This document shows positions 25,965 to 34,726 of a stretch of DNA of 64,000 bases, piece after piece; the first letter of the stretch is position 1; each line of letters starts with the position of its first letter. The notes under the pieces are model-generated. The model searched no databases, was not told where the DNA came from, and saw only the letters and a program-made list of their open reading frames with translations. Source of the stretch: Sphingobacterium paludis (GTDB taxonomy: Bacteria > Bacteroidota > Bacteroidia > Sphingobacteriales > Sphingobacteriaceae); contig NZ_SNZV01000003.1 in assembly GCF_004364125.1 (NCBI RefSeq), positions 1-64,000 of the forward strand. Reading direction: 5' to 3'. Both the position numbers and the translations under genes were made by a program.

Positions 25965-27142
25965 TACCGGGTTGAAATCGTTCGCTGCTGATTAAACTTC
26001 ATAAAGAAGTAGCTGGAGAAGCCGATCAATACAGACATGCCGGCCGCCAATATAATGCTGCCTACGATATACTGCCAAAGATGCGACTTCACCGTATCCA
26101 TCGTGATGCGATCCAAGTCGAGCGTCGCATCAGAAGGGTAAAGTAAACCGCCCACAAGCAGCGAAGCATAAATAACCACGGGAATAAATGGCGCAAAGCT
26201 GATGTTGGAAAAGGCGAATGCCAACACTTTGTTTAACCGCAAGAACACGGCTAAAGTAATGGTGATTGCTGTTTGAAAGCCCCAAACCGGAGCAATACCC
26301 ATAAAGACACCGAGTCCTATAGAAAGTGCTTTCTTCTCTGGCGAATCCTGACTTCCTAAAATGTTTTGCTTAATAAAATCTTTTAGATTTTTTTTTTTGA
26401 AGCTTCTAAAAAAATTGCGCGGAAGGATATAGAAAAAGGTCAAAAAAACCAATACCGTATTCAAGATGCTAATACGCGTAAAATCCTTGAAAGGCCGAAA
26501 ATGCGACACACGTTCTGCAGGATCATAAAGCACTTGGATAGGAATATTCCTCACCTCAATACCACGCCAGGCGGCGCGTACGATGATTTCGATTTCAAAC
26601 TCAAACTTTTTGGTGTAAAACTTTTTGGAAATGGCCTTTAAGGGATAAGCACGAAATCCAGACTGGGTGTCTGTGAGCTTAATTCCGGTTTCAAACCAAA
26701 ACCAAAAATTTGAAAAGCGATTGCCAAAGCTGCTTTTGCGAGGAACCGAGTCGTGGTTCATATTTCGGCTGCCAATCAATAACACTGGCTTCGTGGCCTG
26801 TTGTAGCACCTCATTAAACGCAGGGATATCTGTCGGAAAGTGCTGCCCATCGGAATCGATACTTATGGCGTAGTCATAGTCCTGTTTTCTGGCCTTGGCT
26901 ATACCCGCCCGCAACGCAGCACCCTTTCCCTTGTTTTGCGCAAATGTAATGATATCTAGTCCCGGGTAGCGAAGAAGAATATCGGCCGTGCCGTCGGTAG
27001 AACCATCGTTGACCACAATAATGCGGTTCGTGTAAGCATGAATACCGTCCAAAACACGTACAAGCGTTTTCGCATTATTGTAGGTGGGTACAATAATGAC
27101 AACGGCTTGCTTTTCTCTGGCTTCTGCTACCTCTTCCTGCAT
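25964..27142 (-). CDS. Family 2 glycosyltransferase with C-terminal DUF2062 domain
   Basis: Residues 13 to about 240 form a GT-A fold: VVIIVPTYNNAKTL, VVNDGSTDGT and the metal-binding DSDGQH motif (Asp96, Asp98), as in dolichol-phosphate mannosyltransferase-like enzymes. The second half (about 270-385) is a DUF2062 membrane domain with three or four helices and the segment GIAPVWGFQT. It may transfer a sugar or similar group to a lipid carrier or to the pigment; the acceptor is unknown. Genes of this architecture are usual members of aryl-polyene and flexirubin clusters. Confidence 0.9.
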   Translation of the reverse strand: MQEEVAEAREKQAVVIIVPTYNNAKTLVRVLDGIHAYTNRIIVVNDGSTDGTADILLRYPGLDIITFAQNKGKGAALRAGIAKARKQDYDYAISIDSDGQHFPTDIPAFNEVLQQATKPVLLIGSRNMNHDSVPRKSSFGNRFSNFWFWFETGIKLTDTQSGFRAYPLKAISKKFYTKKFEFEIEIIVRAAWRGIEVRNIPIQVLYDPAERVSHFRPFKDFTRISILNTVLVFLTFFYILPRNFFRSFKKKNLKDFIKQNILGSQDSPEKKALSIGLGVFMGIAPVWGFQTAITITLAVFLRLNKVLAFAFSNISFAPFIPVVIYASLLVGGLLYPSDATLDLDRITMDTVKSHLWQYIVGSIILAAGMSVLIGFSSYFFMKFNQQRTISTR

Positions 27143-27154
27143 AGTTGAATACCC

Positions 27155-27640
27155 CTAGTTCCCTATTTTTTTCGCGTCTTCCGCCGTAAAAAATGCCGAC
27201 TGTTTCGCATACCGCTTGATCATGGACTTCACCTCGGCAGGTTGCGCCGCAAAATTAGCAACTATCAGCTGCTTGTCTTCCTGCATGTTCATCTTGTACT
27301 TCAGAATTTTAGGAGAATTTTCTTGTACGGCTAGTCGTATCAAACGAAGTTCTATATTTTTAGGTGCTAATTTTATCGCCCCTTCTACTGTTTTAATCCC
27401 TTGCGCCACCATCTCTCGTTTTTCCGATCGTCCTTGCTCATAACGCGCCTTCAGCGTAAAGGAAGCACCTTTATAACCGATAAGCAAGGGATCGTCTTCT
27501 CGGTAGTTGCACAACATCGTGTAGAGTTTTTCTGTAACTGCCTTCGAATCTTTGGCTTCTTCAAAATTTTTTCTCACGGAAGTCAAATCTACCGCTCCAC
27601 GCGATACCATTATTAGAAAAACCAACAATACCGTTTTCAT
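27155..27640 (-). CDS. Exported protein of unknown function in the pigment cluster
   Basis: I do not recognise a named family. The 161-residue protein has a short signal peptide (MKTVLLVFLIMVSRGAVD) and is otherwise helical and basic. It contains a TPR-like segment around 75-105 (KTVEGAIKLAPKNIELRLIRLA) and ends KKIGN. It is probably periplasmic. Its place between the glycosyltransferase and the FabZ-like gene, with gaps of 12 and 3 bases, makes it part of the pigment operon and possibly a helper in assembly or export. Confidence 0.7.
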   Translation of the reverse strand: MKTVLLVFLIMVSRGAVDLTSVRKNFEEAKDSKAVTEKLYTMLCNYREDDPLLIGYKGASFTLKARYEQGRSEKREMVAQGIKTVEGAIKLAPKNIELRLIRLAVQENSPKILKYKMNMQEDKQLIVANFAAQPAEVKSMIKRYAKQSAFFTAEDAKKIGN

Positions 27641-27643
27641 TTG

Positions 27644-28024
27644 CTATGCTTCCTTATTTTTATAAACGTTTGTCAATTTCAATGCCACAGTGTCGCCAAA
27701 TGTAGTCACGTTTTTAACCTTCAATGTGCCGTCGTCCCCTTCACTGAGATCGAGCTCCAGCCGCAACAGCGGATTGTGTTCCGGATTAATGAGCGCCATA
27801 AATTTTACGTTGGACGATTTGCATAAAAAAAGAGGCCGGTCCACAATAAGCTCGCTGAGCTCCTTTATGATATGCATCATGCACACGCCTGGCGTTACCG
27901 GATTACCAGGAAAATGACCTTGAAATATGGCGTGATGCGGATTTAAACGCACTGATGCCACATGTTTGCCAGCTCCCTGTTCAACAAATTGCTCCACTTG
28001 ATAAAATCCCTGTAGTAAACTCAT
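27644..28024 (-). CDS. FabZ-like hotdog dehydratase subunit carrying the catalytic histidine
   Basis: This 126-residue hotdog protein keeps the FabZ histidine motif GHFPGNPVTPGV (His37). The acidic residue that follows in FabZ (PGVLIIE) is replaced: the aligned position is His51 (PGVCMMH). It is the counterpart of the short ApeI-type dehydratase subunit in aryl-polyene clusters. It should act with one of the two hotdog proteins at 38128-39017, which keep a Glu but lack this histidine, to dehydrate 3-hydroxyacyl-ACP. That pairing is inferred from motifs. Confidence 0.83.
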   Translation of the reverse strand: MSLLQGFYQVEQFVEQGAGKHVASVRLNPHHAIFQGHFPGNPVTPGVCMMHIIKELSELIVDRPLFLCKSSNVKFMALINPEHNPLLRLELDLSEGDDGTLKVKNVTTFGDTVALKLTNVYKNKEA

Positions 28025-28032
28025 TCTTCGTA

Positions 28033-28659
28033 TTATAAATTACTTTGTTTCCTGTCCAACTTAAAATCCAATGTGATCGGATACTTGGCATGTGTAACCC
28101 GTATAGCCTCCGCGATACGTTGGTCAACATCCAAAAATTCTATCGTAAATCTTTCTTTCCCTGCTTTTGTGCGCAAGATCTGCGCCACATGCCGCTCCTT
28201 TAGCGTATAATAAGTATGGTCGACCTCATAGACCGGAAAGTGCTGTTTGTCCATGAATAAAAGCGCAGACTGGGCATAGCGACGAGCGGTCAGCGTTCTA
28301 AAAATATCAGTAACCTCCCGTAAAAGCAGCTTTTTATTCAGGTCAGGCATCGCATAATGCAAATCATACCGATCCGGATAAATGCTGATATCAAAAAGTG
28401 TCTGACCGAAATCGCTGATCATCGCTATGCGATGAATTTCGGGTGCCTGCGTCTCTATTAGAAGATTACCGTTTTGCGCCTGCTTAAAGGCCTGCATATT
28501 GAACCGGTATACATACGTTTGCGTCGTATCTACATAGTAGCTATTAAGCTCCTGCTGCGTAGACTCCCGCACGCCAACAGCATTCGGAAATTTATACGTC
28601 CCACAGGAACTAAATGAAACAATAAGCACTACACTAAAGATTAAAAACCGCATCTTCAA
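28033..28659 (-). CDS. Lipoprotein of unknown function in the pigment cluster
   Basis: The 208-residue protein has a clear lipoprotein signal with lipobox SFSSC (Cys19), so it should be anchored in the outer or inner membrane. The mature part is mostly beta and polar and has no motif I recognise. It overlaps the 3' end of the LolA gene by 26 bases, so the ATG two codons further in is equally possible. Being paired with a LolA paralogue suggests a LolB-like role as acceptor for exported lipid or pigment, but no sequence motif proves it. Confidence 0.75.
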   Translation of the reverse strand: MKMRFLIFSVVLIVSFSSCGTYKFPNAVGVRESTQQELNSYYVDTTQTYVYRFNMQAFKQAQNGNLLIETQAPEIHRIAMISDFGQTLFDISIYPDRYDLHYAMPDLNKKLLLREVTDIFRTLTARRYAQSALLFMDKQHFPVYEVDHTYYTLKERHVAQILRTKAGKERFTIEFLDVDQRIAEAIRVTHAKYPITLDFKLDRKQSNL

Positions 28660-29260
28660 TTCCTGTATTTATTTTTCTATTTGTTAAAACAAAGCGGGTA
28701 TAGTCATTGGATGGCTCAATCAGCTTCACTTCTTCTACCTGCCCATCCTTCGTCGAGAATAAAAGCTCGATTTCTTTTACATATTTTTTGGCGTCATTCA
28801 ACTTCGGAATAAGTTTCACCAGATCGGCATTTCCTTTTTTGAAATAGGATACTGCAAACTCTTTCTCATCATAACCGCCGCCCTTCATGCTGGAAGAAAT
28901 CAACGTACTGATCTTCTCAAACTGCTTGCTATTTCCAATGTCGAGCGTTTTTTTATTACCCTGATCATTGATAAAGACCTTCCCATCTCTAAACACCATT
29001 TTGTATTGAAACGGACTTACATACGCCCAACTCAATTTATTGGGTTGCTTGACGTACACCTTTCCTGCGGATTCTACAGGCTTTTTCATAAAGCTCACAT
29101 GTTTATACTGAACAAAATCAGCAGACAGGCTCTTCACTTCGGCCACCTTCTTAAGCTTTTGCTGAAAAGTGGTGACCTCTGCCGCGGTCATCTTTCGTGT
29201 CTGCGCCCCGAGAAAAAAGGGGACGAAAAAAAGAAAAAAATAAAATGCGCTAGTCTTCAT
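28634..29260 (-). CDS. LolA-family periplasmic lipid carrier
   Basis: The 208-residue protein has a signal peptide (1-20, ending FLGAQ) and the LolA beta-sheet pattern: an early SLSADFVQYKHVSFMKKPVES strand pair, GKVYVKQPNKLSWAYVSPF, then KMVFRDGKVFINDQ. LolA proteins shuttle lipidated cargo across the periplasm. A copy inside the pigment cluster, next to a lipoprotein and an MMPL transporter, is likely specialised for moving the pigment lipid rather than general lipoproteins. It overlaps the deacetylase gene by 11 bases. Confidence 0.87.
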   Translation of the reverse strand: MKTSAFYFFLFFVPFFLGAQTRKMTAAEVTTFQQKLKKVAEVKSLSADFVQYKHVSFMKKPVESAGKVYVKQPNKLSWAYVSPFQYKMVFRDGKVFINDQGNKKTLDIGNSKQFEKISTLISSSMKGGGYDEKEFAVSYFKKGNADLVKLIPKLNDAKKYVKEIELLFSTKDGQVEEVKLIEPSNDYTRFVLTNRKINTGIEDAVFNL

Positions 29261-30023
29261 ATAAGGGCAAATTTAACAAATCATCTACAGAAACGCAGGC
29301 ATAACCTTCAGCTTTCATATCCGCCAACAGCTTTGATACTGCATAAACACTACGCTGCGATGTGTCGTGCAATAAGATAATATCACCAGAGCGAAGCCTC
29401 GACTTTACGCGTTCGTAAATTTTATCCGCATTCGTGATGACGGTATCCAATGAACGATTACTCCAACCGATAAGCTGCTTATTCAATACTTCGACTGCTT
29501 TCGCCACCGAAGGATTAGTCACGCCGAACGGCGGGCGGAACAAAGCCGGCGTATGGCCTAAAAATTGGGCGATAATGGTATCACAATTTTCGATCTCAGC
29601 GATAACCTGCGCGGTATTTAAAAAACCAAAACGATGCGAATGTGTACGGGTATGGTTTCCAATGCTGTGCCCTTCTTCGATAATCCGTTTAAAAATAGTG
29701 GGGTATTGCTCGATCTGCTTGCCAATACAGAAAAAAGTGGCCTTAGCCTGATAGCGAGCCAAAAGATCAAGTATCTCAACGGTGTGCGACGATGGCCCAT
29801 CGTCAAAAGTCAAGGCGATGACCTTTTGCGGTGGGTTGTTTTTCCGGAACTTCGCGGTAGTAAAATACCCTAGGCGGATGTCAAAAGAGCCCCATGCAGT
29901 AACAGCAAGAGCCACACCAATAGTTGCAATAAAAAAGCCCCACGTTCCGGACCGCAGTGCATATAGCAAAGCGGCAATGCCAAGCACCGCAAATACCGGA
30001 AACAGAAGCTTATGCTTTAGCAT
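29250..30023 (-). CDS. Membrane-anchored polysaccharide deacetylase-like (NodB) protein
   Basis: The 257-residue protein has two N-terminal membrane segments (about 7-22 and 28-45) and then a NodB-type carbohydrate esterase domain. It keeps the metal and catalytic residues Asp74-Asp75 (TFDDGPSSHT) and His124/His128 (SIGNHTRTH), plus the RPPFG motif and the later HD pair in ILLHDTS. It should deacylate an amide or ester at the outer face of the inner membrane. In this cluster its substrate may be the pigment lipid or its glycosyl part. It overlaps the ketosynthase-like gene by 7 bases. Confidence 0.88.
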   Translation of the reverse strand: MLKHKLLFPVFAVLGIAALLYALRSGTWGFFIATIGVALAVTAWGSFDIRLGYFTTAKFRKNNPPQKVIALTFDDGPSSHTVEILDLLARYQAKATFFCIGKQIEQYPTIFKRIIEEGHSIGNHTRTHSHRFGFLNTAQVIAEIENCDTIIAQFLGHTPALFRPPFGVTNPSVAKAVEVLNKQLIGWSNRSLDTVITNADKIYERVKSRLRSGDIILLHDTSQRSVYAVSKLLADMKAEGYACVSVDDLLNLPLYED

Positions 30024-31078
30024 GACCTGACAAGAACCAATGAATGATCTTCACCACGAAACTGGTTGTACAGCAATACATTTTTAAGTGGTCTATCTAA
30101 GGTTGTGGTGTTATATTGCGCAGTCTCCGGTATAGCTTGGTCGCTAACAAACTGTGCAGCCATAGCTAAACCAAACGCGGAGCTCGTATCGCACTGCCCA
30201 ACAAGATGTTTGTAGTATAACGATACTGTAGCATCAAAAAGCTGCTCTGCCTGTTCATACCATCCATCAAAATCGGAATCACCGCTGTAACCTAATACGA
30301 GAGCGTCTATATCCTGTAGCTGTAAGCCATTCTTTTTCAGAAATTTGTCTACAAATGTAGGAAGTTCGGACTGCGACACCTTGTTTTGCAAGCACAGATC
30401 CAAAATTTCGCAATACGATTGCGCCGTCTTTTCTTGCGACAGCGTAAAAAACGTCGCGGATTCCGCGTAATTTGCGCCCGGGCTTTTACTTTCCTTCACC
30501 GTTTCATGCACATCCGATGGTTTAATATACCCGATAAGCTGCAGCAAACGAGCTGTATGATCCGAAATTTCGTCTACCGCACCGACAAGAATGGAGCTTG
30601 CCTCCCCATCGTGTAGCTGCATCAAGGCGTCGAGCACAGCAGATTCGAAAGACACCGAACGATTGACGTAGGTAAAATTATATCCCTTGCAGCCTAAACG
30701 CAACGCAATCTGCGCAGCTACTGTGTTATGTGTAGACTGGATGAAAGCGGTTGGGGTCAGAAACTGCTCCTCGTTATCTAAAACATTGCGTAAGAATTTT
30801 TCGGAGTCTTCCGAGCAACCTAAACCGGTTCCCGTGATGATGGCATCAGGGATGGTAATATGCGCCTCATCAAGGGCTTGCTGCGCGGCATAGATCCCCA
30901 TTTTGATACCCCTCGACATGCGCCGCGCCATGGCTGGACTAATCAGCTCCTTGTAAGATGGCTGTTGTACAGCGTTCACAGCATGCTGTAGGGGATGCGA
31001 TTCAACAAAGAAATCTGCCCGCCAAACACCTTGTGCGGTCACCGCTCCTATGCCGTTGATGTATATACTTCTTTTCAC
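30017..31078 (-). CDS. Catalytically dead ketosynthase (chain-length-factor-like)
   Basis: The 353-residue protein has the thiolase fold of FabF-type ketosynthases but lacks all three catalytic residues. The Cys position is Ser141 (VNRSVSFES), the first His position falls in LVLGYSGDSD, and the second reads VGQCDTSS instead of GH. This matches chain-length-factor subunits, which pair with an active ketosynthase. The adjacent active one at 31075-32274 is the obvious partner. Translation starts at a GTG that overlaps the TGA of that partner (GTGA), suggesting near-equal synthesis of both subunits. Confidence 0.87.
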   Translation of the reverse strand: MKRSIYINGIGAVTAQGVWRADFFVESHPLQHAVNAVQQPSYKELISPAMARRMSRGIKMGIYAAQQALDEAHITIPDAIITGTGLGCSEDSEKFLRNVLDNEEQFLTPTAFIQSTHNTVAAQIALRLGCKGYNFTYVNRSVSFESAVLDALMQLHDGEASSILVGAVDEISDHTARLLQLIGYIKPSDVHETVKESKSPGANYAESATFFTLSQEKTAQSYCEILDLCLQNKVSQSELPTFVDKFLKKNGLQLQDIDALVLGYSGDSDFDGWYEQAEQLFDATVSLYYKHLVGQCDTSSAFGLAMAAQFVSDQAIPETAQYNTTTLDRPLKNVLLYNQFRGEDHSLVLVRSC

Positions 31079-32274
31079 GCCTTTGAAAAAATTAGAGATG
31101 AACAGTTACCTCCAAAGCCAAATGAGTTTGATAGCACGTGCTCCAACTGCGCGGGACGCGCTTCGGTCTGGGGAGAGCAATCCAGTTCTTCCATCTGCGT
31201 TTTGAAATTAAGATTTGGAAACACGATTTGCTGTTGCAGCGCCACGATACAAAATACGGCCTCTATGGCCGCGGCCGCCGCCAACGTATGTCCGGTAAAT
31301 GCTTTTGTCGAACTGAAGAGAGGCATATCATCCGAAAAAATACGCTGCAAAGCTCGTCCCTCCGATAGGTCGTTATTCGGGGTAGCGGTGCCGTGTGCGT
31401 TGATGTAGTCAATCGCCGAAGCTGACAAACCTGCTACGGTAAATGCTTTCTCCATCGCTAAGAACGCCCCTTCTCCATTGTCAGATGACGCGGTTTGATG
31501 AAATGCATCATTCGCATTACCATAACCAGCAAGATAGGCCAGTGGCTTGCGATTTTCCTTACGAACCACTTCCTCAGATTCCAATACCAAATAAGCGGCG
31601 GCTTCACCAAGATTAAGCCCCTTACGATCTTGGTCAAATGGCTGACATAGCTCATCACTCAAGATCATCAACGTATTAAAACCGTTGATGGTAAATTTGC
31701 TCAGGGCATCCGTTCCACCGACAATCACGCGGTCTAATCGTCCATGTTTAATTAACCGCGCCCCCATCATGATGGCGTTAGCGGCAGAAGAGCAAGCCGT
31801 GCTGATTGTAGTCACCAATCCCTGAATGCCCAGGTAGTCGGCTATTTTGTGCGAGGAATCACCTGCATCATGCGTGCTGATATAAGGATGTAGCGCCGGA
31901 TCTTCCAAGTATTTATAAAAATATCGTTCTGTGTAATCCATACCTCCCACGCTGGTGGACGAAATAAGACCCGTTTTGTAGGCATCCATATCGCAGCTTC
32001 CTAAAGATGCTACTGCTGCTTGCGCGGCATAGCACCCCAACATGGCTGTGCGTGTGTAATTATGCCCAGCCGGTAGTTTCAAAAGGTCGGCAAGCTCTGC
32101 GTTGGAGTATTTGATCTCCCCAACCCATATATTGTCTCGCAGCTTGGTGTCAACATGTTCAATACGAGAAATGCCATGAGTACCAGACAATAGTGCCTGT
32201 TGACTCTCTTCCATCGTTTTTCCTATCGATGAAATGATCCCTATTCCGGTGATGGCAACGCCCGCCCCCGCCAT
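31075..32274 (-). CDS. FabF-type beta-ketoacyl-ACP synthase (active)
   Basis: The 399-residue ketosynthase has the complete triad: Cys161 (STACSSAANA), His294 (INAHGTATPNND) and His329 (AFTGHTLAAA). It would condense malonyl-ACP with the growing aryl polyene chain. It sits directly before the dead ketosynthase-like gene, and the pair resembles the ketosynthase/chain-length-factor complexes of aryl-polyene and type II polyketide systems. Its ATG overlaps the ACP stop codon (TAATG). Confidence 0.94.
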   Translation of the reverse strand: MAGAGVAITGIGIISSIGKTMEESQQALLSGTHGISRIEHVDTKLRDNIWVGEIKYSNAELADLLKLPAGHNYTRTAMLGCYAAQAAVASLGSCDMDAYKTGLISSTSVGGMDYTERYFYKYLEDPALHPYISTHDAGDSSHKIADYLGIQGLVTTISTACSSAANAIMMGARLIKHGRLDRVIVGGTDALSKFTINGFNTLMILSDELCQPFDQDRKGLNLGEAAAYLVLESEEVVRKENRKPLAYLAGYGNANDAFHQTASSDNGEGAFLAMEKAFTVAGLSASAIDYINAHGTATPNNDLSEGRALQRIFSDDMPLFSSTKAFTGHTLAAAAAIEAVFCIVALQQQIVFPNLNFKTQMEELDCSPQTEARPAQLEHVLSNSFGFGGNCSSLIFSKA

Positions 32275-32531
32275 TACTTCGTGCGGTTTTCGGCAATGTA
32301 AGCCGCCATGGTATCGATTGATTGAAAAATCGATTTTCCCTGTTTCGGGTCTGACAACTTAATACCGTATTCCTTATCCATCAATACGATTAATTCCAAT
32401 GCATCAATAGAGTCTAAGCCCAAGCCTTCGCCAAATAATGGATCGCTATCAGCAATATCTGCCACAGCGATATCTTCAAGATTCAACACTTCGATAATCT
32501 TCCCCTTTAATTCTTCTTTTAACTCTGCCAT
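32274..32531 (-). CDS. Acyl carrier protein 1 of the pigment cluster
   Basis: The start at 32531 (MAELKEELKG) gives 85 residues, the usual ACP length. The longer frame overlaps the preceding gene and adds unrelated residues. The 4'-phosphopantetheine attachment site is Ser41 in LGLDSIDALEL. The protein is acidic and helical. Position beside the ketosynthase pair suggests it carries the polyene chain or its malonyl extender. Confidence 0.94.
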   Translation of the reverse strand: MAELKEELKGKIIEVLNLEDIAVADIADSDPLFGEGLGLDSIDALELIVLMDKEYGIKLSDPKQGKSIFQSIDTMAAYIAENRTK

Positions 32532-32586
32532 TTCTATTTTATAAATAATATTGTTCGGTTGTTGCATCGCACAATTTCGTAAATGC

Positions 32587-33186
32587 CTATGCAAATAACG
32601 CTTTAATGTTTTCTGCTGTGTGTTTTTTGGTTCCTTTAGGGGAAACAAGATACAAAACAGCCTCATATTTTTCTTCAAAAAGTTCAACCCAGCCGCACAG
32701 CACCTGTGATGCCTTTCCGGATTTCAACAGGTATTCGGTATAGGAAAACGCCGTATCGATCGGATAGTTTTCCGAAACAAAGAAGGCATTCTCGGTCTGC
32801 AAACCATGCCGAATACTTATTTCACCGGCGCATATATTGGCTAAGGTGTACACAAAGGTCGCCGGGCTAGGGAAATATTCCCCTTCATGCTGAATAGCTG
32901 CTTGATGACGAACATCGGTATCTAAGCTCCCTGAGCGATTCGCCAAGACCAATGCCAAATCATCTAGGCTTTCACCTTCCAGCAAATATTCGGCGGCTAA
33001 AACGGCAAGCTTGCTGAGGGCATCCATCTTAAAGAACTTTGGATAGTCGGGGTTCAGCTCTCGAAAGGCTTTTTTGTAAAAATCCACGAATGATGCATCG
33101 TCGGACGAGAAACGCGAAACCGCATCCACGACAACCTCCTTTGCACGCACGACACACACCTTTTGTATATACGCTGCTTCTACCAT
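32587..33186 (-). CDS. Half-length ketosynthase-like protein without catalytic cysteine
   Basis: The 199 residues match only the N-terminal half of a ketosynthase. The stretch NICAGEISIRHGLQ lines up with the helix before the active site, and the Cys position is Asn140 (VSENYPID). The protein ends soon after the WVELFEEKYEAVLYLV strand, so the second half with both catalytic histidines is missing. Overlap with the next ketosynthase gene (7 bases) and closeness to the ACP argue for a retained gene, not debris. It may be a structural or chain-length partner of the ketosynthase at 33180-34283. Confidence 0.78.
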   Translation of the reverse strand: MVEAAYIQKVCVVRAKEVVVDAVSRFSSDDASFVDFYKKAFRELNPDYPKFFKMDALSKLAVLAAEYLLEGESLDDLALVLANRSGSLDTDVRHQAAIQHEGEYFPSPATFVYTLANICAGEISIRHGLQTENAFFVSENYPIDTAFSYTEYLLKSGKASQVLCGWVELFEEKYEAVLYLVSPKGTKKHTAENIKALFA

Positions 33187-34283
33187 ATCTTCTCGATCAA
33201 TATTGCTGCATTGCTACCTCCAAAACCTGAGGCCGTTTTTAAAACACGTTGAACCTTTTTTTCCGTCACCCCGCCCAAAACGTTTAGTGGCTGCGACGTT
33301 CCTAAACGTTCAAAGCCCAACGTAGGAAGTAAAATTCCTTCCTGCATGGATTTCAACGTGATGACCGTTTCCAATAGTCCGGAGGCACCAAGGGTATGAC
33401 CATAGTAGCCTTTTAAACTGTTTATCGGCACGCCTGATAGGCCTAAGCGATTAAAGGCGATGCTTTCCATTTCATCGTTATAGACTGTTGCGGTGCCATG
33501 CGCAGCAATGAATTCTATCGCGCCTGCTTCCCATTTAGCCTCATGTAATGCGGTGCCAATACTTCTAAAAAGACCTTCGCCTGTACGTGACGGTCCGGAA
33601 ATATGGTTCGCATCATTGATTGCCCCCTCACCGCGGATCGTAAACATACTGGGCTCCCGAGATAAGAACAAACATGCGCTGGCCTCTCCTAAAGAAACTC
33701 CTGCCCGATCCGCATCGAACGGCTTACAGGGAAAAGGACTTAGGGCCTGAAATGCTTGAAATCCGGACAGCACAAATGCGCTCAATTCATCTCCCGCCAA
33801 AACAATGGCTTCGTCATATTGATTCATTTGAATCAGCCTTTTCGCCGCATTGATGGCTAAAACGCCGGAAACGCAAGCATGGGACACCACAATAGGCTCT
33901 GTCCGTATGCCTGCTTTTGCCGCTATCTTTTTTGCTAGTCGATAAAGCTCAGCTTCTTTTTTCTCTCCTTTTTCCAAATAGCCTATTTCACCTTTTGTAG
34001 ACGCTAATACCAGTGCCGTACGTGGCGTGGGCCTATGTTTGTCTAATATCGGTGCCATGGCTTGCGACAGCATATAGGCCAAACGGCCTTCCCCAACTGC
34101 CTCATCCACTTCCGCTATGGAAGTGCCGATCTGCGAGGCATACACCTCGTCTAGAAAGCCAATCTTACGGGGTTTGATGGCGCCATAGCCTGCCACAAGC
34201 GCTGCCCAGTTTGCGTCAGCATCCTTGCCCAGCGGCGTGAAGCAGTTAAAATCATGGATATATACAGCGCCCCCGAAGCTCAA
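33180..34283 (-). CDS. Beta-ketoacyl-ACP synthase (second active copy)
   Basis: This 367-residue ketosynthase has Cys137 (SHACVSGVLA), His262 (IAAHGTATVYND) and His296 (YGHTLGASG). It is shorter than FabF and has many deviations, as is common for KS enzymes of aryl-polyene clusters. The start is a TTG whose last bases overlap the thioesterase stop (TTGA). No ATG nearby would keep the N-terminal strand VYIHDFNCFTPLG. The dead half-length gene follows directly and may be its partner. Confidence 0.92.
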   Translation of the reverse strand: MSFGGAVYIHDFNCFTPLGKDADANWAALVAGYGAIKPRKIGFLDEVYASQIGTSIAEVDEAVGEGRLAYMLSQAMAPILDKHRPTPRTALVLASTKGEIGYLEKGEKKEAELYRLAKKIAAKAGIRTEPIVVSHACVSGVLAINAAKRLIQMNQYDEAIVLAGDELSAFVLSGFQAFQALSPFPCKPFDADRAGVSLGEASACLFLSREPSMFTIRGEGAINDANHISGPSRTGEGLFRSIGTALHEAKWEAGAIEFIAAHGTATVYNDEMESIAFNRLGLSGVPINSLKGYYGHTLGASGLLETVITLKSMQEGILLPTLGFERLGTSQPLNVLGGVTEKKVQRVLKTASGFGGSNAAILIEKIW

Positions 34284-34726
34284 AGCAAACCTACCTTTCT
34301 TTTCCAGTCAAGCATAAAATCTGGCGTGTTTAATACCAAATTGTTATCCCGGTCTAAGAATACCTGTATTGTTTCACCTTGGCAAACCAAGTCGTTTTGT
34401 TCATTGAAAATCTGATAGGAGAAAATCATCTTCGCAGCCGGTGTATCCGAGAAGGTGGTCACAATACGTGCGCTCTCGCCATACCGTAGGGGCAGTTTAT
34501 GTTCACATGTCGATTTTACTATCGGCGTTGTATAGCCCATTTTCTGAACCGTCAGGTAATCGATTCCGTATGTCTTACCAAATGCCTCTCGACCTTGTTC
34601 AAAATATAAAATATAATGCCCATGCCACACGATACCTAAGGAGTCTACCTCACTAAAGCGCACCGGTATAGTGACGCTCTCGGTCAAGGCCGTTTTTACA
34701 TTATATGGTTTTCTTCTTTTTATCAT
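34280..34726 (-). CDS. 4HBT/YbgC-type hotdog acyl thioesterase
   Basis: The 148-residue hotdog protein has the YbgC/4-hydroxybenzoyl-CoA thioesterase signature VRFSEVDSLGIVWHGHYILYF with the catalytic Asp28. It would hydrolyse or transfer an acyl chain from ACP or CoA, for example releasing the finished polyene acid or editing stalled chains. It overlaps the ABC permease gene by 26 bases and the ketosynthase by 4. Confidence 0.88.
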   Translation of the reverse strand: MIKRRKPYNVKTALTESVTIPVRFSEVDSLGIVWHGHYILYFEQGREAFGKTYGIDYLTVQKMGYTTPIVKSTCEHKLPLRYGESARIVTTFSDTPAAKMIFSYQIFNEQNDLVCQGETIQVFLDRDNNLVLNTPDFMLDWKRKVGLL

